DNA of 64,000 nucleotides from Podospora pseudocomata. Its lineage: Eukaryota > Ascomycota > Sordariomycetes > Sordariales > Podosporaceae. Made by a program: the position numbers and the translations under genes. Numbering within the stretch: position 1 is the first letter of the stretch; the number at the start of each line of letters is the position of its first letter. Location of the stretch: NCBI RefSeq assembly GCF_035222375.1, contig NC_085887.1, positions 1,215,501 through 1,279,500 on the forward strand, read 5' to 3'. Shown here piece by piece: positions 44,542-55,048 of this stretch. Under the pieces are notes generated by a model, which worked only from the letters and a program-made list of their open reading frames with translations, made no database searches and had not been told where the DNA came from.

Positions 44542-47207
44542 TTATTTCGGAGCAGGAGGCGTAGGCGGCTCCAACACATGCGTGTGATCATCAGCATTAA
44601 CCACCTGCCCCGGTCCAACCTGCCGACAAATAACTGTATCCGACACCCAAGGGTCCTCCAAAATCTCGCTCATCTGAGCGCGCGTTTTTGGGTTGAGATC
44701 GAGCATGCGCCCAATGACATGCCGGCTTTCCCTGGGCAACAGTCGAAGGATACGCCATGGGCCGCGGATGACTTCCTTCTTTTCGCCGCCGTCTTGGCCA
44801 GACGGCCGCTTCTCCTCGCTCTTGGACTTTTCAGGCGCGGGTTGTCCTTCGACAAAAGCTCTCTCAGGCGTGTTGTTCAAAGCGGTCATGGATGCGGATG
44901 GTGGAAGAATGAGCTTCTTCGGGTCGTGACCAGGCGTTGGATCGGCAGCAAAGAGCTTGAACGAGCTATCGGTAAGACGGGGAAGCTTCCAGGGGAAGCG
45001 TCTGAGCGTCATGCAGCAGTAGATGATGGCCAACGACCAGATATCCACCGCTTGTGGGTCGTACTTCTTTTCGTCGTAGACCTCAGGCGCAAGATATGGA
45101 TCTGAGCCGACGATACCTGTACATCAACCAGTCAGTAAACTGCCGCATGGCAACACCATCTCCAGGAAGGAAAAAAAAACTCACCAGAAGCAAGAACAGT
45201 GCTCGTCTCAAAAGGATACTTGAAGACATGGGCACTACCAAAATCGATTATCTTCATGATCCCCCGCTCGCTCACCACCACGTTGTCAAGCTTCAAATCC
45301 CGATGCGCCAGCCCCATGCTGTGAAGATACGTAACACCGCTCAGAATCTGCAAGAAGCAGCAAGTGACTTCTTCTCTCGCCATCTTCCCCGTCATGACAA
45401 TGGCAAACAGGTCAAACGGCGCGTATTCCATCACCTCGTACCACTTGCCCTTCTCCTGGACAATGTCAAGCGTCTCAATGATGTTGCCGTGGTGCAGAGA
45501 AGACCCCATGCAGTACTCGGCCGTCAATTTCTTGACGTATTCCCTCTCCGTCTCATATGAGTGGCGGGGTCTGAACTCCTTGACGGCAAACACGGTGCTG
45601 TCCTCGGCGCGCTTCATCAACCGCACAGAACCACCCGCTCCAGCTCCCAACACCCGTCCAAGCTTTCCATACTTGGAAGTAAGACCGTGGTCGTTGTCGA
45701 ATGGAATCTGGCCGCCCTTTGGCGTCTTGATACCAGACCGAACCGAAGCTGCTGGTGATGAGGTGCGCTTGACCTTGCTGCCTGGCCCCAGCTTGAAGAA
45801 CCTCTTCAGATCCGCCATGGAGCTATTTCGGCTGTGGATAACGTTGTCGTCGCTGTTGAGGCGCTTGTCTCCGGATATTCTGGGCAGGCTCAGGGTCGAT
45901 GAACTGGGCGAGGCGTTCTTGTTCTTTTTCCTGGTGAACATGAAGCGGGACTCAATTTGTTTTGGTGTTTGACGCTTGCTCGCGGCGTAGGGGTCATTAG
46001 CCTCTCCAGTTGGCGGTGCTTGTCGGGAATAGAACAGCGAGGCAGCGGCTGCGCGGGACGGACTGCTATCGCGAGACGGTGGGACAGAGCTGGCGGGTGA
46101 GTTGGAACCACTCCCGGCGCCGAGCGAGAACAACCCCTTTCGGTGGTCACCGAGAGCGGAATGGTCTCTTCCATCTGACGTCGCGGGCCTCCGTGACACC
46201 CGCTCTTTTTCGGTCGTTGTAGAATGATGCTGGACGGATAGACGAGCAGGATTGACAGGTGCAGGCTCGTGGAGCGAATCTTGAGGCGTGATGATATCGG
46301 GCATGCGTCCCAGGCGATCTTGGGTTCCGGCCGGCTCTCTCTTCAGTCCTGCTTCCACATTGTCCGTGCCGGCCGGTGTTAGCGGTGGCGTATGCATTTC
46401 TGGACTCCTCCTCGTATGACTGCTTGCTTTTAGGTGCGGTGAGCCCTGGTGGCTCGCCGAACTTCTTGTTGCTTCCCGGCTTGGTTCCCGAGAATCATCG
46501 TCGCGCGATGCAGTCTAAAGCCGAGATCGATCAAACGTCAGCCCTAAAGTTCTAGGAAAAAAAGAGACCCTGAAAAGCAAAAGACAAAGTAAGTTCTGAG
46601 ACCACCCCACAAGGCCTCGGCTAGATATCTGATCCCATACTAGAATCCGCCACAACCAAGACAAAGACACCATCGATCGATAACCAGACCCACACGCCAA
46701 TAGGCCTGAAAACCTGGAAACCTGGAAACGTCGATACGTACCCTGGATACTGGTAGCGATACTGGCTCGTATGAGAAAATGTTCATGCGGCGTTCCTGGA
46801 GCGGACAATTCCTCAATCGCTCAGAGAGATCACGTATTTCCTCAGATGTGACCCGTCCGGGCTGTCCGAGTGAGACATTATCTGTGTTGGCGAGGAGCGA
46901 TGCATCTTCAGGGGTGATCTCCTGTACCGTCGACTTGAAGCGGACGGCGGGAGAGGATTCGGCAGCGGGTTTGTCTTTTGTGGGAGATGTCTCGATTTTT
47001 GAGGGCTCTAGATGATGCGTACGACGTCGAAATCAGCAAGGTGTGTCTTTCGCTAACAAACAGCGGACTGGAAATCCGTGGGGGTTTGGGGTTGAGTGAG
47101 GGGCGATCGAAACAGTGCACAGTGAGTGAGTAGGTAGTGTCCCGGTGAGACTCACCTTTGTTCAGGATCTCGTGCTGCCCTTCCGGCGCCGGGGCACTGG
47201 AAGCCAT
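44542..47207 (-). CDS. HAL4/SAT4-like serine/threonine protein kinase
   Basis: Four exons on the minus strand: 47207-47156, 47007-46742, 46514-45185, 45116-44542. The introns are 47155-47008 (GTGAGT/TAG), 46741-46515 (227 nt; GTACGT, branch GGCTGACG, TAG) and 45184-45117 (GTGAGT/CAG). Product 740 aa. Residues 1-380 are a Ser/Thr/Pro-rich regulatory region. The kinase domain begins near 390 with [19 protein letters not shown]. Key residues: Lys418 (VFAVKEF), HRDLKLDN with Asp512, and DFG with Asp530, followed by a long activation segment ending [16 protein letters not shown]. An insertion of about 90 residues between helix F and [22 protein letters not shown] is characteristic of the Hal/Npr1 group, which stabilises plasma-membrane transporters and controls potassium uptake (family knowledge from yeast). 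Which yeast member is the closest orthologue cannot be decided by eye. Confidence 0.9.
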
Positions 47208-48558
47208 GATGGAGATGGTCTAGAAGATAGCGGTTGCGATTGCGATTGCGCCTGCGCGAAGAGGGAAAGCACGATGATAGTTTGCAGGATCCAAAGATGG
47301 AGACTGGAGGAAGCAGAGCAATCGGGCCCAGAATCCTAGATGACGGACAAGAGACGGCTGCTGGCTGGCTGCGCCTGAACCGCGGCGGAGCGCCGAGAAG
47401 AGAGGTGCGCTATACGCTACGAGGTCGTTGCGACGTGGTGGGGCTCAGCTACTTGTCCGGTACCTGGTTTGCAGTAAGACGCGCCACTCAACGTTGGCTG
47501 ACATCTGCGGGAGGCACGGGTACCCTTCAAGCACCTGAGCATCACCACAAGTTCACAGGGTTCTCCCAGGTCCTGAGCGAGGGCGGCCATTTCCGGGGCC
47601 TCACGGGCCCGGCAGTGGGTCTTTTTTTATCAAGTCCCCTGATCTCTTGATCTTGTCCTCTAATTTCTTCCCACGAGCCTGACTCGCAGCGAGCATTTCA
47701 CCAGCTTCCAACTACCAGTCTGTGGCGACCAAAGGCATACGCGGATATGGGCGGGATTTCCTCCTTGGGTAAGGTACCTCACGGCTGTTTGGACACCAAA
47801 AAAAGGCTCACTCACGCACAGTCTTCCAGTGAGAGTTGGGGGGGAGGGGGGCATGGGGGGCACCGACGTAATGGAGGGGTCTCCATATCTCGGATACATG
47901 TGAGGCTCACTCCGGAAGGTGGGCTGGTTGAAAAAATGATCTCTCCGATCTCGTCATCCATCTTATCGGATCCAATGTTTCTTCTCTTTCCAAGCAGAAG
48001 CTGGAAACTGCCAACAACAAGCAGCCAACGAGCTCGAACACGTGTGAGTCGCATGGTGGTTGAGATGCATGATTCTGAGAGTCGGTTCGGTCGGGGCTCG
48101 GCACGCGAATCTTGTCCTTCAGTGACATGTTCACGGACAACAACGACACCCCGGCCTCCGTCCCAGCCTTGTCTCCGCTGTCCGCTGTCCACAGAACCCG
48201 GAGACCGGCGCGCGACACCAAGAACCACCGGAAACACGTCTCGCAGCGCTCATCCCGTCTTGTCTCTAACGGCCAAGTTCCACGAGATCTGGGTTTTGTC
48301 TCAAGTTTGTGATCAAAAGCTCGGGCGAATCTATCAAGGTACCTACGAGGCAAAGATATAAGTGGGGAAGCTGCACACCCACCCGTGCTCCCACTATCAG
48401 CACATGGTACCTCTTGAAATCATACAACTGGTGGTACATGGTGATATATATACAAAACCACAGCTACAATGCTATGGCTATTCCCGTCTCTTGTCGGATA
48501 TCAAGATGTTTTGCAAACAACCGTAACGCCCCCAAACCCAGCCTGTCCTCTGACCCCT
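47208..48558. other. kinase promoter region / mitoribosomal gene 3' flank
   Basis: 1.35 kb between two minus-strand genes. Open frames at 47234-47650 and 47747-48361 have no recognisable protein character. TATATATAC run near 48446-48454. Confidence 0.45.
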
Positions 48559-49107
48559 CTAAGCAACCACAGAGATGCCCATCCCCCTGGCTTGCCAGAC
48601 AATCGATCTGCAAATGCCTTCTAATGACAGACCGGACAACCGGGGCTCTGACTGCTTGATCTTTGCAATCTCATAGACATGCTTGAGACTAACCGACCCA
48701 ACAGTCTCGTGGCCTGGCTTCTGGGCACCTTTCCTCTTGCCCTTCTTTCCAATCGGGACGTCGGCCGCATTGAGCAACAGCCATGATGTTTGAGGCGTCC
48801 TGATCTCGAAGTGGAAGGTTCTGTCGGGCCGGACGGTGACTCGGACGGGCAATGGCGTTCCGACGTTGATGTGTGTCGTCCTCGCATTAAACTCCTACAT
48901 ATCCCCCTTATGTCAACATTTCGATGCCGAGCTCCCCCTTCCTCCTCCCTCTTGATTTTGACCGACCTTGCAGAAATCCATCGACTTGATACCCTTGGAA
49001 CCGAGGGCAGGACCGACGGGAGGACTAGGACTGGCTTGGCCGGCGCCGACAATGATTTTGACGACCTGCTCGAGGCCCTTGGCACCACCTGCCGCTGCCT
49101 TGGACAT
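48559..49107 (-). CDS. mitochondrial large-subunit ribosomal protein uL11m
   Basis: Two exons on the minus strand: 49107-48967 and 48894-48559, intron 48966-48895 (72 nt; donor GTCGGT, acceptor TAG), phase 0; 158 aa. Family blocks: [36 protein letters not shown] (the join lies inside this block and restores it), then [33 protein letters not shown] and the C-terminal [16 protein letters not shown]...[18 protein letters not shown]. uL11 binds the L11 stalk base of the large rRNA and supports factor-dependent GTP hydrolysis. A basic [13 protein letters not shown] loop lies in the middle. The donor is less common (GTCGGT) but the join is unambiguous. No strong N-terminal presequence is seen, as usual for uL11m. 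Divergent from SVF1. Confidence 0.94.
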
Positions 49108-49645
49108 TGTGAGGCTCGGTATCGACGGTTGTTCGGGAGGGAAATAATCGGTGACTCGGTCCGGGGGTGCAATGGCGTCGCGAAAAGGTGTGGGTTAACA
49201 GCTCCGGAGCTGGGGTGGTGAGGTTCTCGCGAGCGGCGCTGAGCTGCTCCAGACCAAAAATTTCGGGTGGGCGGTTGCACCGCTTCAGCCACAGCCGATG
49301 TGCCCGTTCTTGGAACTTCCAGGAGCGGTTTCAGCCACAAGTCAGACTTCTGGATGCGCGGCGTAGTGGGGCTTTTTCAGAGAGAACCCCTGTTTTAAAG
49401 GGACCCGTGCGTTGGGGCGGAGGAGCAGTGACGTCCAGTGGATGATAGCGTGCCACCGAATACAGCGGATAGGAGATTAGCCCCTCCTCTTTCCATCTTT
49501 TATTCGAGGATCTCTTTTGACGGCGGTGAACGGCTTCAGACCTTGCTCTTTTCACTTTCTCTCCATTTCGACCCAAAGCACGGTTCTGACGATTATTATC
49601 GCAACGGCATCTTTTCACCCCTTCCTTCGCAAACAAACCGCAAAC
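49108..49645. promoter_or_regulatory. divergent promoter region, uL11m / SVF1
   Basis: 538 bp between divergent starts, so both promoters lie here. C/T-rich tract just upstream of SVF1 on the + strand. No TATA box seen. Confidence 0.5.
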
Positions 49646-50976
49646 ATGTTCAAGTGGGCGCAGCAGCAGTAAGAACCTCTCCATGGACGGACTGTTGTTG
49701 TATTGGTCGACTGACACCCCTTTTTTTCTCCCTTAGGCTCGCCAACGTCGCCGGCACCAAGGAGCCCATCTATGGCCCTGAGGCAATCCAGTCCGTTGCC
49801 GTCGAGGCCGAGACCACCCCCTATACCGAGCTCACCCGCGATGACCTGAAATGGCAGGCCATGACCTCGACCAGCGTCGAGACCCAGAGCTTCTACCTCA
49901 TGGCTGACAACGGTCAGCTGGGGTTTGCCCAAGTCATCTATAGTAACGTGGCGTAAGCTTCATATGTGAGAGCGACCCCTCTGCGCACACGCTGACACGC
50001 TGCATCATGCAGGGGCATCCACACGACCTGCCAGTTCAACTGCAAGCTCTTTAGCCTCGATTCCTCGAAGCCCCACCTCTGGTGCTCGACCCAGCTCACC
50101 AACCCCGACTTCAGCGAGGACAAGAGTAGCTTCTTCGCCGACGACTGCGCCGTCGAGCTCTCCGAGGACGGAACCACCTACACAATCAAGTCGATGAACG
50201 ACGACCGGGCCATCGTCAACTTGACCATCAAGCGGGCCGGTCCCGGCTTCCAGGTCGGCAAGACGGGCAAGACGCTGTTTGGCACCGATCTCAAGAACCC
50301 ATGGGGCACCATGCGCCATGCTTTCTGGCCACGCTGCACAGCCGAGGGCACTATCAGCACCAAGGAGGGGCCGGTCGATTTCAAGGGCAAGGCCACGTAC
50401 ATCATGGCTCTCCAGGGCATGAAGCCTCACCACGCGGCGGCCAAGTGGAACTTTGTCGACTTCCAGGGTCCCACTTACACGGCTGTGGTGATGAATTTTA
50501 CCACTCCTCCTTCCTACGGCTCGACCGAGGTGACGATTGGTGGTATTGTCAAGGATGGGGAGATCGTCATGGCCAACTGCAAGAGCACAGTTACTCACAC
50601 CAAGTCGAAGAGCGACGGGGAAAACGGGTGGCCCGAGCCCGAGACCATCAAGTACACTTGGACGGGAACGACCAAGGATGGCAAGCCGGTCGAGGCTTCG
50701 TTGGAGGGTGCTTTGGAGAAGAGGCTCGACAGGATAGACGTCATGGCCGAGGTGCCTGGATTTGTCAAGCAGATTGTTTCGAGCGCTGCCGGAACAAAGC
50801 CTTATATCTACCAGGTACGTCTTGTTGTCGCAGTGGTCGTTTTACAGGTCAAGTGCTAACATGAAACGTAGTACTACCCCCAACAACAAAAACTCACTCT
50901 CAAGATCAAGGTCGACGGCCAAGAAGTCAGCGAGCAGGGCACCGTCTTTGCCGAGTCCACCTTTATTTCCGAGTGA
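49646..50976 (+). CDS. SVF1: survival factor 1 (Svf1)
   Basis: Four exons: 49646-49668, 49737-49952, 50013-50814, 50872-50976; introns 49669-49736 (GTAAGA/TAG), 49953-50012 (GTAAGC, branch GCTGACACG, CAG) and 50815-50871 (GTACGT, branch TGCTAACA, TAG); 381 aa, close to the family norm. Starts [15 protein letters not shown], a typical amphipathic N-terminal helix. Family blocks: [40 protein letters not shown], then [56 protein letters not shown] and the C-terminal [12 protein letters not shown]. Svf1 has two lipocalin-like beta-barrels; in yeast it is needed for survival under oxidative and cold stress and has been linked to ceramide transport between ER and Golgi (family knowledge). Confidence 0.96.
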
Positions 50977-51667
50977 TTTTTTTTAACAAGTCAACTTGTT
51001 TGGAATTACGACGGGAAGTTGAGTTATAGACATCTGGAGTTGGCGTTTCGAGGTGTGTCTGATGAGCAGAGAGAGGGTTCTCAAGACAAAGCCACGAAAG
51101 TATATAAACAATTACATCCCCCTGAAGGGAATAGCGATGGGGGGTCGAATAATGATGTTGGAGCAGGAAAGGGGGAGATCTCTCACGAACACATAGAGCC
51201 GTAGATGGGGGGTTGGTGGTGATGATATGGGGCTCGGTTTAATATTATTGATTCTTGTTGTTTAGGTTTTCTACAGTTCATTGTGCTCTTAAGACCAATT
51301 GTTCCGTTTGCTTTTTCATATATATTTATTACCATCCGTTTGCATTGTTGATAAATGTATTAAAATACTAATATTCTCAGCTTTATTTTTAGGCAGTAGC
51401 CTTAACAGCCACCCAGCGACTTTGCCCGGGGCTCCTGTTAGTGAGGCGAACGGGCGAATAGGGACGAGTTATGCTTGATTTCAAGCGTTGTTCGCCACTC
51501 ACTCACTTCATTCCCCGACTTACCTACCTTTCCTTGTTGTTTAACTCACCACCCTCACCTACCGTTCCAGTTCAATTGTTGCGCGCCATGACCTGTTTTG
51601 TCGATATCTACTGAGTGTTGTTTGTTTACTATTTCAGTTTCAATTTCTACAAGAAGTCGCAAAGACA
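50977..51667. other. SVF1 3' flank and H4-variant promoter
   Basis: 691 bp between two + strand genes. A+T-rich part at about 51235-51390 is probably the SVF1 terminator region. No gene seen. Confidence 0.5.
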
Positions 51668-52563
51668 ATGCCGCCTACTTTGCCGGCCAGAGGTGGTCCC
51701 TCCTCGTCGAGGGCCAAGGCGGTGATGAGGAGTGTTGGGGGGAAGGCGCCGCTCGGGGTTGGGAAGGGGAAGGTGGGGGCCAAGAGGCATAGGAGGATTT
51801 TGAAGGACACGATTCAGGGGATTAGTGAGTTTTATCATTGATGATGATGGGGGGTTGGGGATGAATGAAATGCTAATTATTTTGGGGGGATAGCTAAACC
51901 TGCGATTCGGTATGTTTTTGTTGTTGATGTTGTTGTTTTTGGGCGGGGGGGGAAGGTGGTGAGTCGCGAGTCCAGTTGGTTTGTGAGAGTTGGGGATGCG
52001 ACTTGTCAAGAACACACGAACCATGGGATCACAAGCTGGGATGGCGGATATGTTGCTTTGCGACTTTTCGTTCCGAGCGACTTGCTTCCCCCCTACCCGA
52101 CCGACCACCACCACCAAAACATCAGACCGAAGAATCTACCTGCTAATATATACATCATCCAGTCGTCTCGCCCGCCGCGGGGGCGTTAAGCGTATCTCGG
52201 GGATGATCTACGAGGAGGTCCGTAAGGTTCTCAAGGATAGGCTTTCAGTGGTATGTTTTTGCCCACCACCACCACCCAATCTCCTCCCTTCTTTGACAGG
52301 ACTAATATGTTGATAGATCCTGAAGGATATCACTACTTATACCGAGTATCGCGGTGCGAAGACCGTCACGGTCGAGGATGTTAGTCCCCACCACCCCGCC
52401 CCAACCTCCATTGATCCAACTGACAGAGAGATAGGTCATCTTTGCCCTCCGCCGTATCGGTCGTCCGATCTATGGTTTTGATCCCGAGACTTATACTGCC
52501 CCTATGACGGGAATGAAGAGAAAGGCGATTGCGGGCGCGTCGCAGGATATGGATGAAGACTAA
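51668..52563 (+). CDS. divergent histone H4 variant (H4v-like)
   Basis: Five exons: 51668-51824, 51894-51909 (16-nt micro-exon), 52163-52250, 52317-52379, 52435-52563; introns with GTGAGT, GTATGT, GTATGT and GTTAGT donors and TAG/CAG acceptors; 150 aa against 102 for canonical mature H4. The histone fold is clear: [74 protein letters not shown]. Aligned without gaps (canonical position + 23), Lys5 becomes Pro28, Lys8 Val31, Lys20 Arg43 and Lys91 Arg114, while Lys12, Lys16, Lys59 and Lys79 are kept (35, 39, 82, 102). There is a 23-residue N-terminal extension and a 25-residue C-terminal tail ending in acidic residues (QDMDED). A divergent H4 gene is known in Neurospora; its role is not established to my knowledge. 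Not next to an H3 gene. Confidence 0.92.
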
Positions 52564-53485
52564 GGTCATAAATTCGTCTGTCGGAAAACTTTCCTAGTTA
52601 TTCTGTCAACGGCGTTTTGGGGGTGTGGGATATGGACGGAACACAAGGTTGGCGTTTTGGGAGGATGGGCTGTTGCGGGGATTTTTTACTCGGTTTATTT
52701 CTTTTGCCGCGGGCATTTCAAACTACAACGGATTCTGGAGGCAATTGGCAAACCATTGGTTCTTGTCATTGTGGATAAACATGTTGGTCACGGGGCACAT
52801 ACTATTTGGGATGGGATGGGCCGGCAGGTGTGTGTACACCGAGTCTTCAAGGGTTGCAATTGTTTTAGGGGAATTCAAAGTTGGTACCTTATTGAACCTC
52901 ACTGCTGGGTTTGTGATGTGAGCGGGTGTCTCGGGAGGATTTGTTGACTTCGCAACCCAACCGGATTGATGTCAGCCCCCTTTTCAGACTTATCACCACA
53001 AGACAAACATTCCACTCTATACACACACACACAACCATGAAAAGCAAATGTGATAAATCAGGTATAGATAATATTAATCTAGGACTCTTTAGCGAAAGTC
53101 TATGTGGTATCTCTTGAATGAATAACGATTGGTTGTTGTTGTTGTTGTTCCTGTTGTAATGGCAAAAGAGATTCGTCAAAAATCATCACCAAAACGGCCA
53201 GACCAACCCGCCAGAAATGTGATAAGAGATCGGATGAGTTGTTATTGTTGTTGTTGTTGTTGTGGTATCGCAGATTCCCTCCCACCCCCCCCACCCAAAA
53301 AAAAGTAGATGGCCAGAAACAGAACGCCGTTGCCCCAAACCCAGTATCCAAGAAGCAATTTGCCGTGTGTAAAAAAGCGATTGTGTAGTTACCGCCCAGC
53401 CCATGGTATCAAACCCAACAAATAAAAATGAAAACCCTTTTTCCACCGTCTCTATCCCCTCCCTCTCTTCCCAAGCTCGTCAGAT
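52564..53485. other. convergent 3' intergenic region
   Basis: 922 bp between convergent genes (H4 variant on +, GNAT on -). Contains two short TTG-type microsatellites (about 53131-53155 and 53240-53262). The frame at 52625-52947 is probably chance. Confidence 0.5.
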
Positions 53486-54451
53486 TCATCTCCTCTTCCC
53501 ATTCCCAAACTCACTCACCACTCTCTCCAGCGCCTGCGCCGCCTTTCTTTCCGACCTCCTCAACCACCCCCGGTTCAACCACTCCGGCAACACCATCTCC
53601 TCCTCCCTTTCTCCCTGTCTATTGTCCTCCCCCTTCCCCCCCACAGGAATCAACCCCGCATTAGCATGCCCCCTCGCAAACCCCACCTCCCCATCCCTCC
53701 CACATCTTTCTTTCGTCAACCTAACCACCTCCCTTAGCATATCCCCCCCCACCCCCTTCCCTCTATACCTCGACTTGACCGTCCAAGCCCTGATCACCCC
53801 CTTCCCCCCCTTGAACGAACTCAAACTGCCCCTCTGCTTATGCCTCTTGAAATTGGGATCTGACTGCCCCGCCGGACGGGAAATATGCAACACCGTGACC
53901 CCAATAATCTCCCCCCCGTACCGGCAGGCAATAACTGTGTCCTGATCTTCGGGAGAGTCTGACCCGAGAAAGGAAGGGGTGATGCTTTCGGCGAGGCGGA
54001 TGAATGGGGAGGTGAGGTACCGTACGGTAAGGAGGTATGTCGTTACCAATGACGAAAGGATCATCAGTTTTGTTCCGAGGTCGGATGAGGAGAGGAAGAA
54101 GTGGTAGGTTATGGCCAAGGCGGCGATGAGGGAGGAGAGGGGGAGGGGGTGGGTGATTATATGGCTCGAGGCGGTTTGTCTTTGTTGGGCGATGCTATCG
54201 GCGATGAGCTTCAACGCCGCGGTTTTGTCGGGCTTGGAGGTCAGGACTTCGAGGGTCAAGGGGGGGATCTCATCTTCTTCGTCGAGGGTGGTGGTTGGGA
54301 TGGGCGTTGCTGGGCGGGAATGGGATTGGGGGGTTGGTGGTGACCTTCGGAGAGAAGAGGGTGCTAGGTTGGGGGTTGATGGGTTGGAGGACATGGCGCT
54401 GTGGGGGAGGACGAGGTTGGCGCGGAGGAAGGTGAAGAATGCTATTGACAT
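53486..54451 (-). CDS. membrane-associated GNAT-family N-acetyltransferase
   Basis: Single exon, 321 aa from the ATG at 54451. The frame stays open upstream to 54844, but that part has no protein-like character. Residues about 25-75 are Pro/Ser/Thr-rich. Two hydrophobic segments follow at about 110-155 (LSSLIAALAITYHFFL and LMILSSLVTTYLLTVRYL), suggesting a membrane hairpin. The acetyl-CoA-binding motif A is IRAWTVKSRYRGKGVGGDMLREVV (about residues 236-258), with the R-x-x-G-x-G signature. Upstream strands VIACRYGGEIIGVTVL also fit GNAT. Followed by a variable C-terminal region with a basic end. Resembles NAT8-like membrane GNATs in layout; substrate unknown. An internal ATG at about 54395 (MSSNPSTPNL) is an alternative start. 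Confidence 0.8.
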   Translation of the reverse strand: MSIAFFTFLRANLVLPHSAMSSNPSTPNLAPSSLRRSPPTPQSHSRPATPIPTTTLDEEDEIPPLTLEVLTSKPDKTAALKLIADSIAQQRQTASSHIITHPLPLSSLIAALAITYHFFLSSSDLGTKLMILSSLVTTYLLTVRYLTSPFIRLAESITPSFLGSDSPEDQDTVIACRYGGEIIGVTVLHISRPAGQSDPNFKRHKQRGSLSSFKGGKGVIRAWTVKSRYRGKGVGGDMLREVVRLTKERCGRDGEVGFARGHANAGLIPVGGKGEDNRQGEREEEMVLPEWLNRGWLRRSERKAAQALERVVSEFGNGKRR

Positions 54452-54726
54452 GAAAATGTAAGTTTGGTGTTTTTGATCAAGGTGTTTTGTTAAGAGTTTA
54501 AGCGACGTGAAAAATCTTGGCTGGATCGGAAATGTAACGGTGATGTTTCTGGTGGATATGGCAGTTGGGGCTTGGTGGGTGGGATTGAATGATGCCCCGC
54601 ACCCTTTGGAGATTTTTCTCTCCCACGGCAGTAATATGTCGCGTGAGAAGTCAAGGTGGGAAAGGGGGACAAATCTCCAGAAACAGGATAAACGAGGTGC
54701 GATATTGAATGTAACTGAAAACCAAT

Positions 54727-55048
54727 TTATTTCCCCAGACAAGACAACATGAAATATGTCTTTTGAAGAGTGGTGACATAACTCTCTCCTGAATAGCGGG
54801 GCATGTTGACATTGGGAAATTTTTCTTGGGCCGAGGGGTCCCAATAGAGGGGTAGGTAGACTCTAATGACAACAGAAAGATAAGAAAGAAATGGACTCAC
54901 CAGTACTCGTCTTCAACGCGGGCATGGCATTAATCCTGTCGACAATGGAGTTGGGGTGGCAGGCGCTCAGGTCGAGCTCGGTGACGGCCTGGGGTGATCC
55001 GTCCATGTCATAGACCGAGTATGCGTATCCGTATGTGCTGGATTTCAT
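54727..55048 (-). CDS. small putative gene, splice structure partly unresolved
   Basis: A minus-strand exon at 55048-54901 reads MKSSTYGYAYSVYDMDGS, then AVTELDLSACHPNSIVDRINAMPALKTSTG and ends at a good GTGAGT donor. Codon use is strongly coding-like. An acceptor CTATTCAG with downstream exon 54788-54727 would give a 69-aa protein ending ESYVTTLQKTYFMLSCLGK; a nearer TTAG at about 54863 is another option but leads to a poor-looking tail. An upstream CAG just before the ATG and a GTGAGT near 55289 suggest a 5' UTR intron. Family not recognised. Confidence 0.4.
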
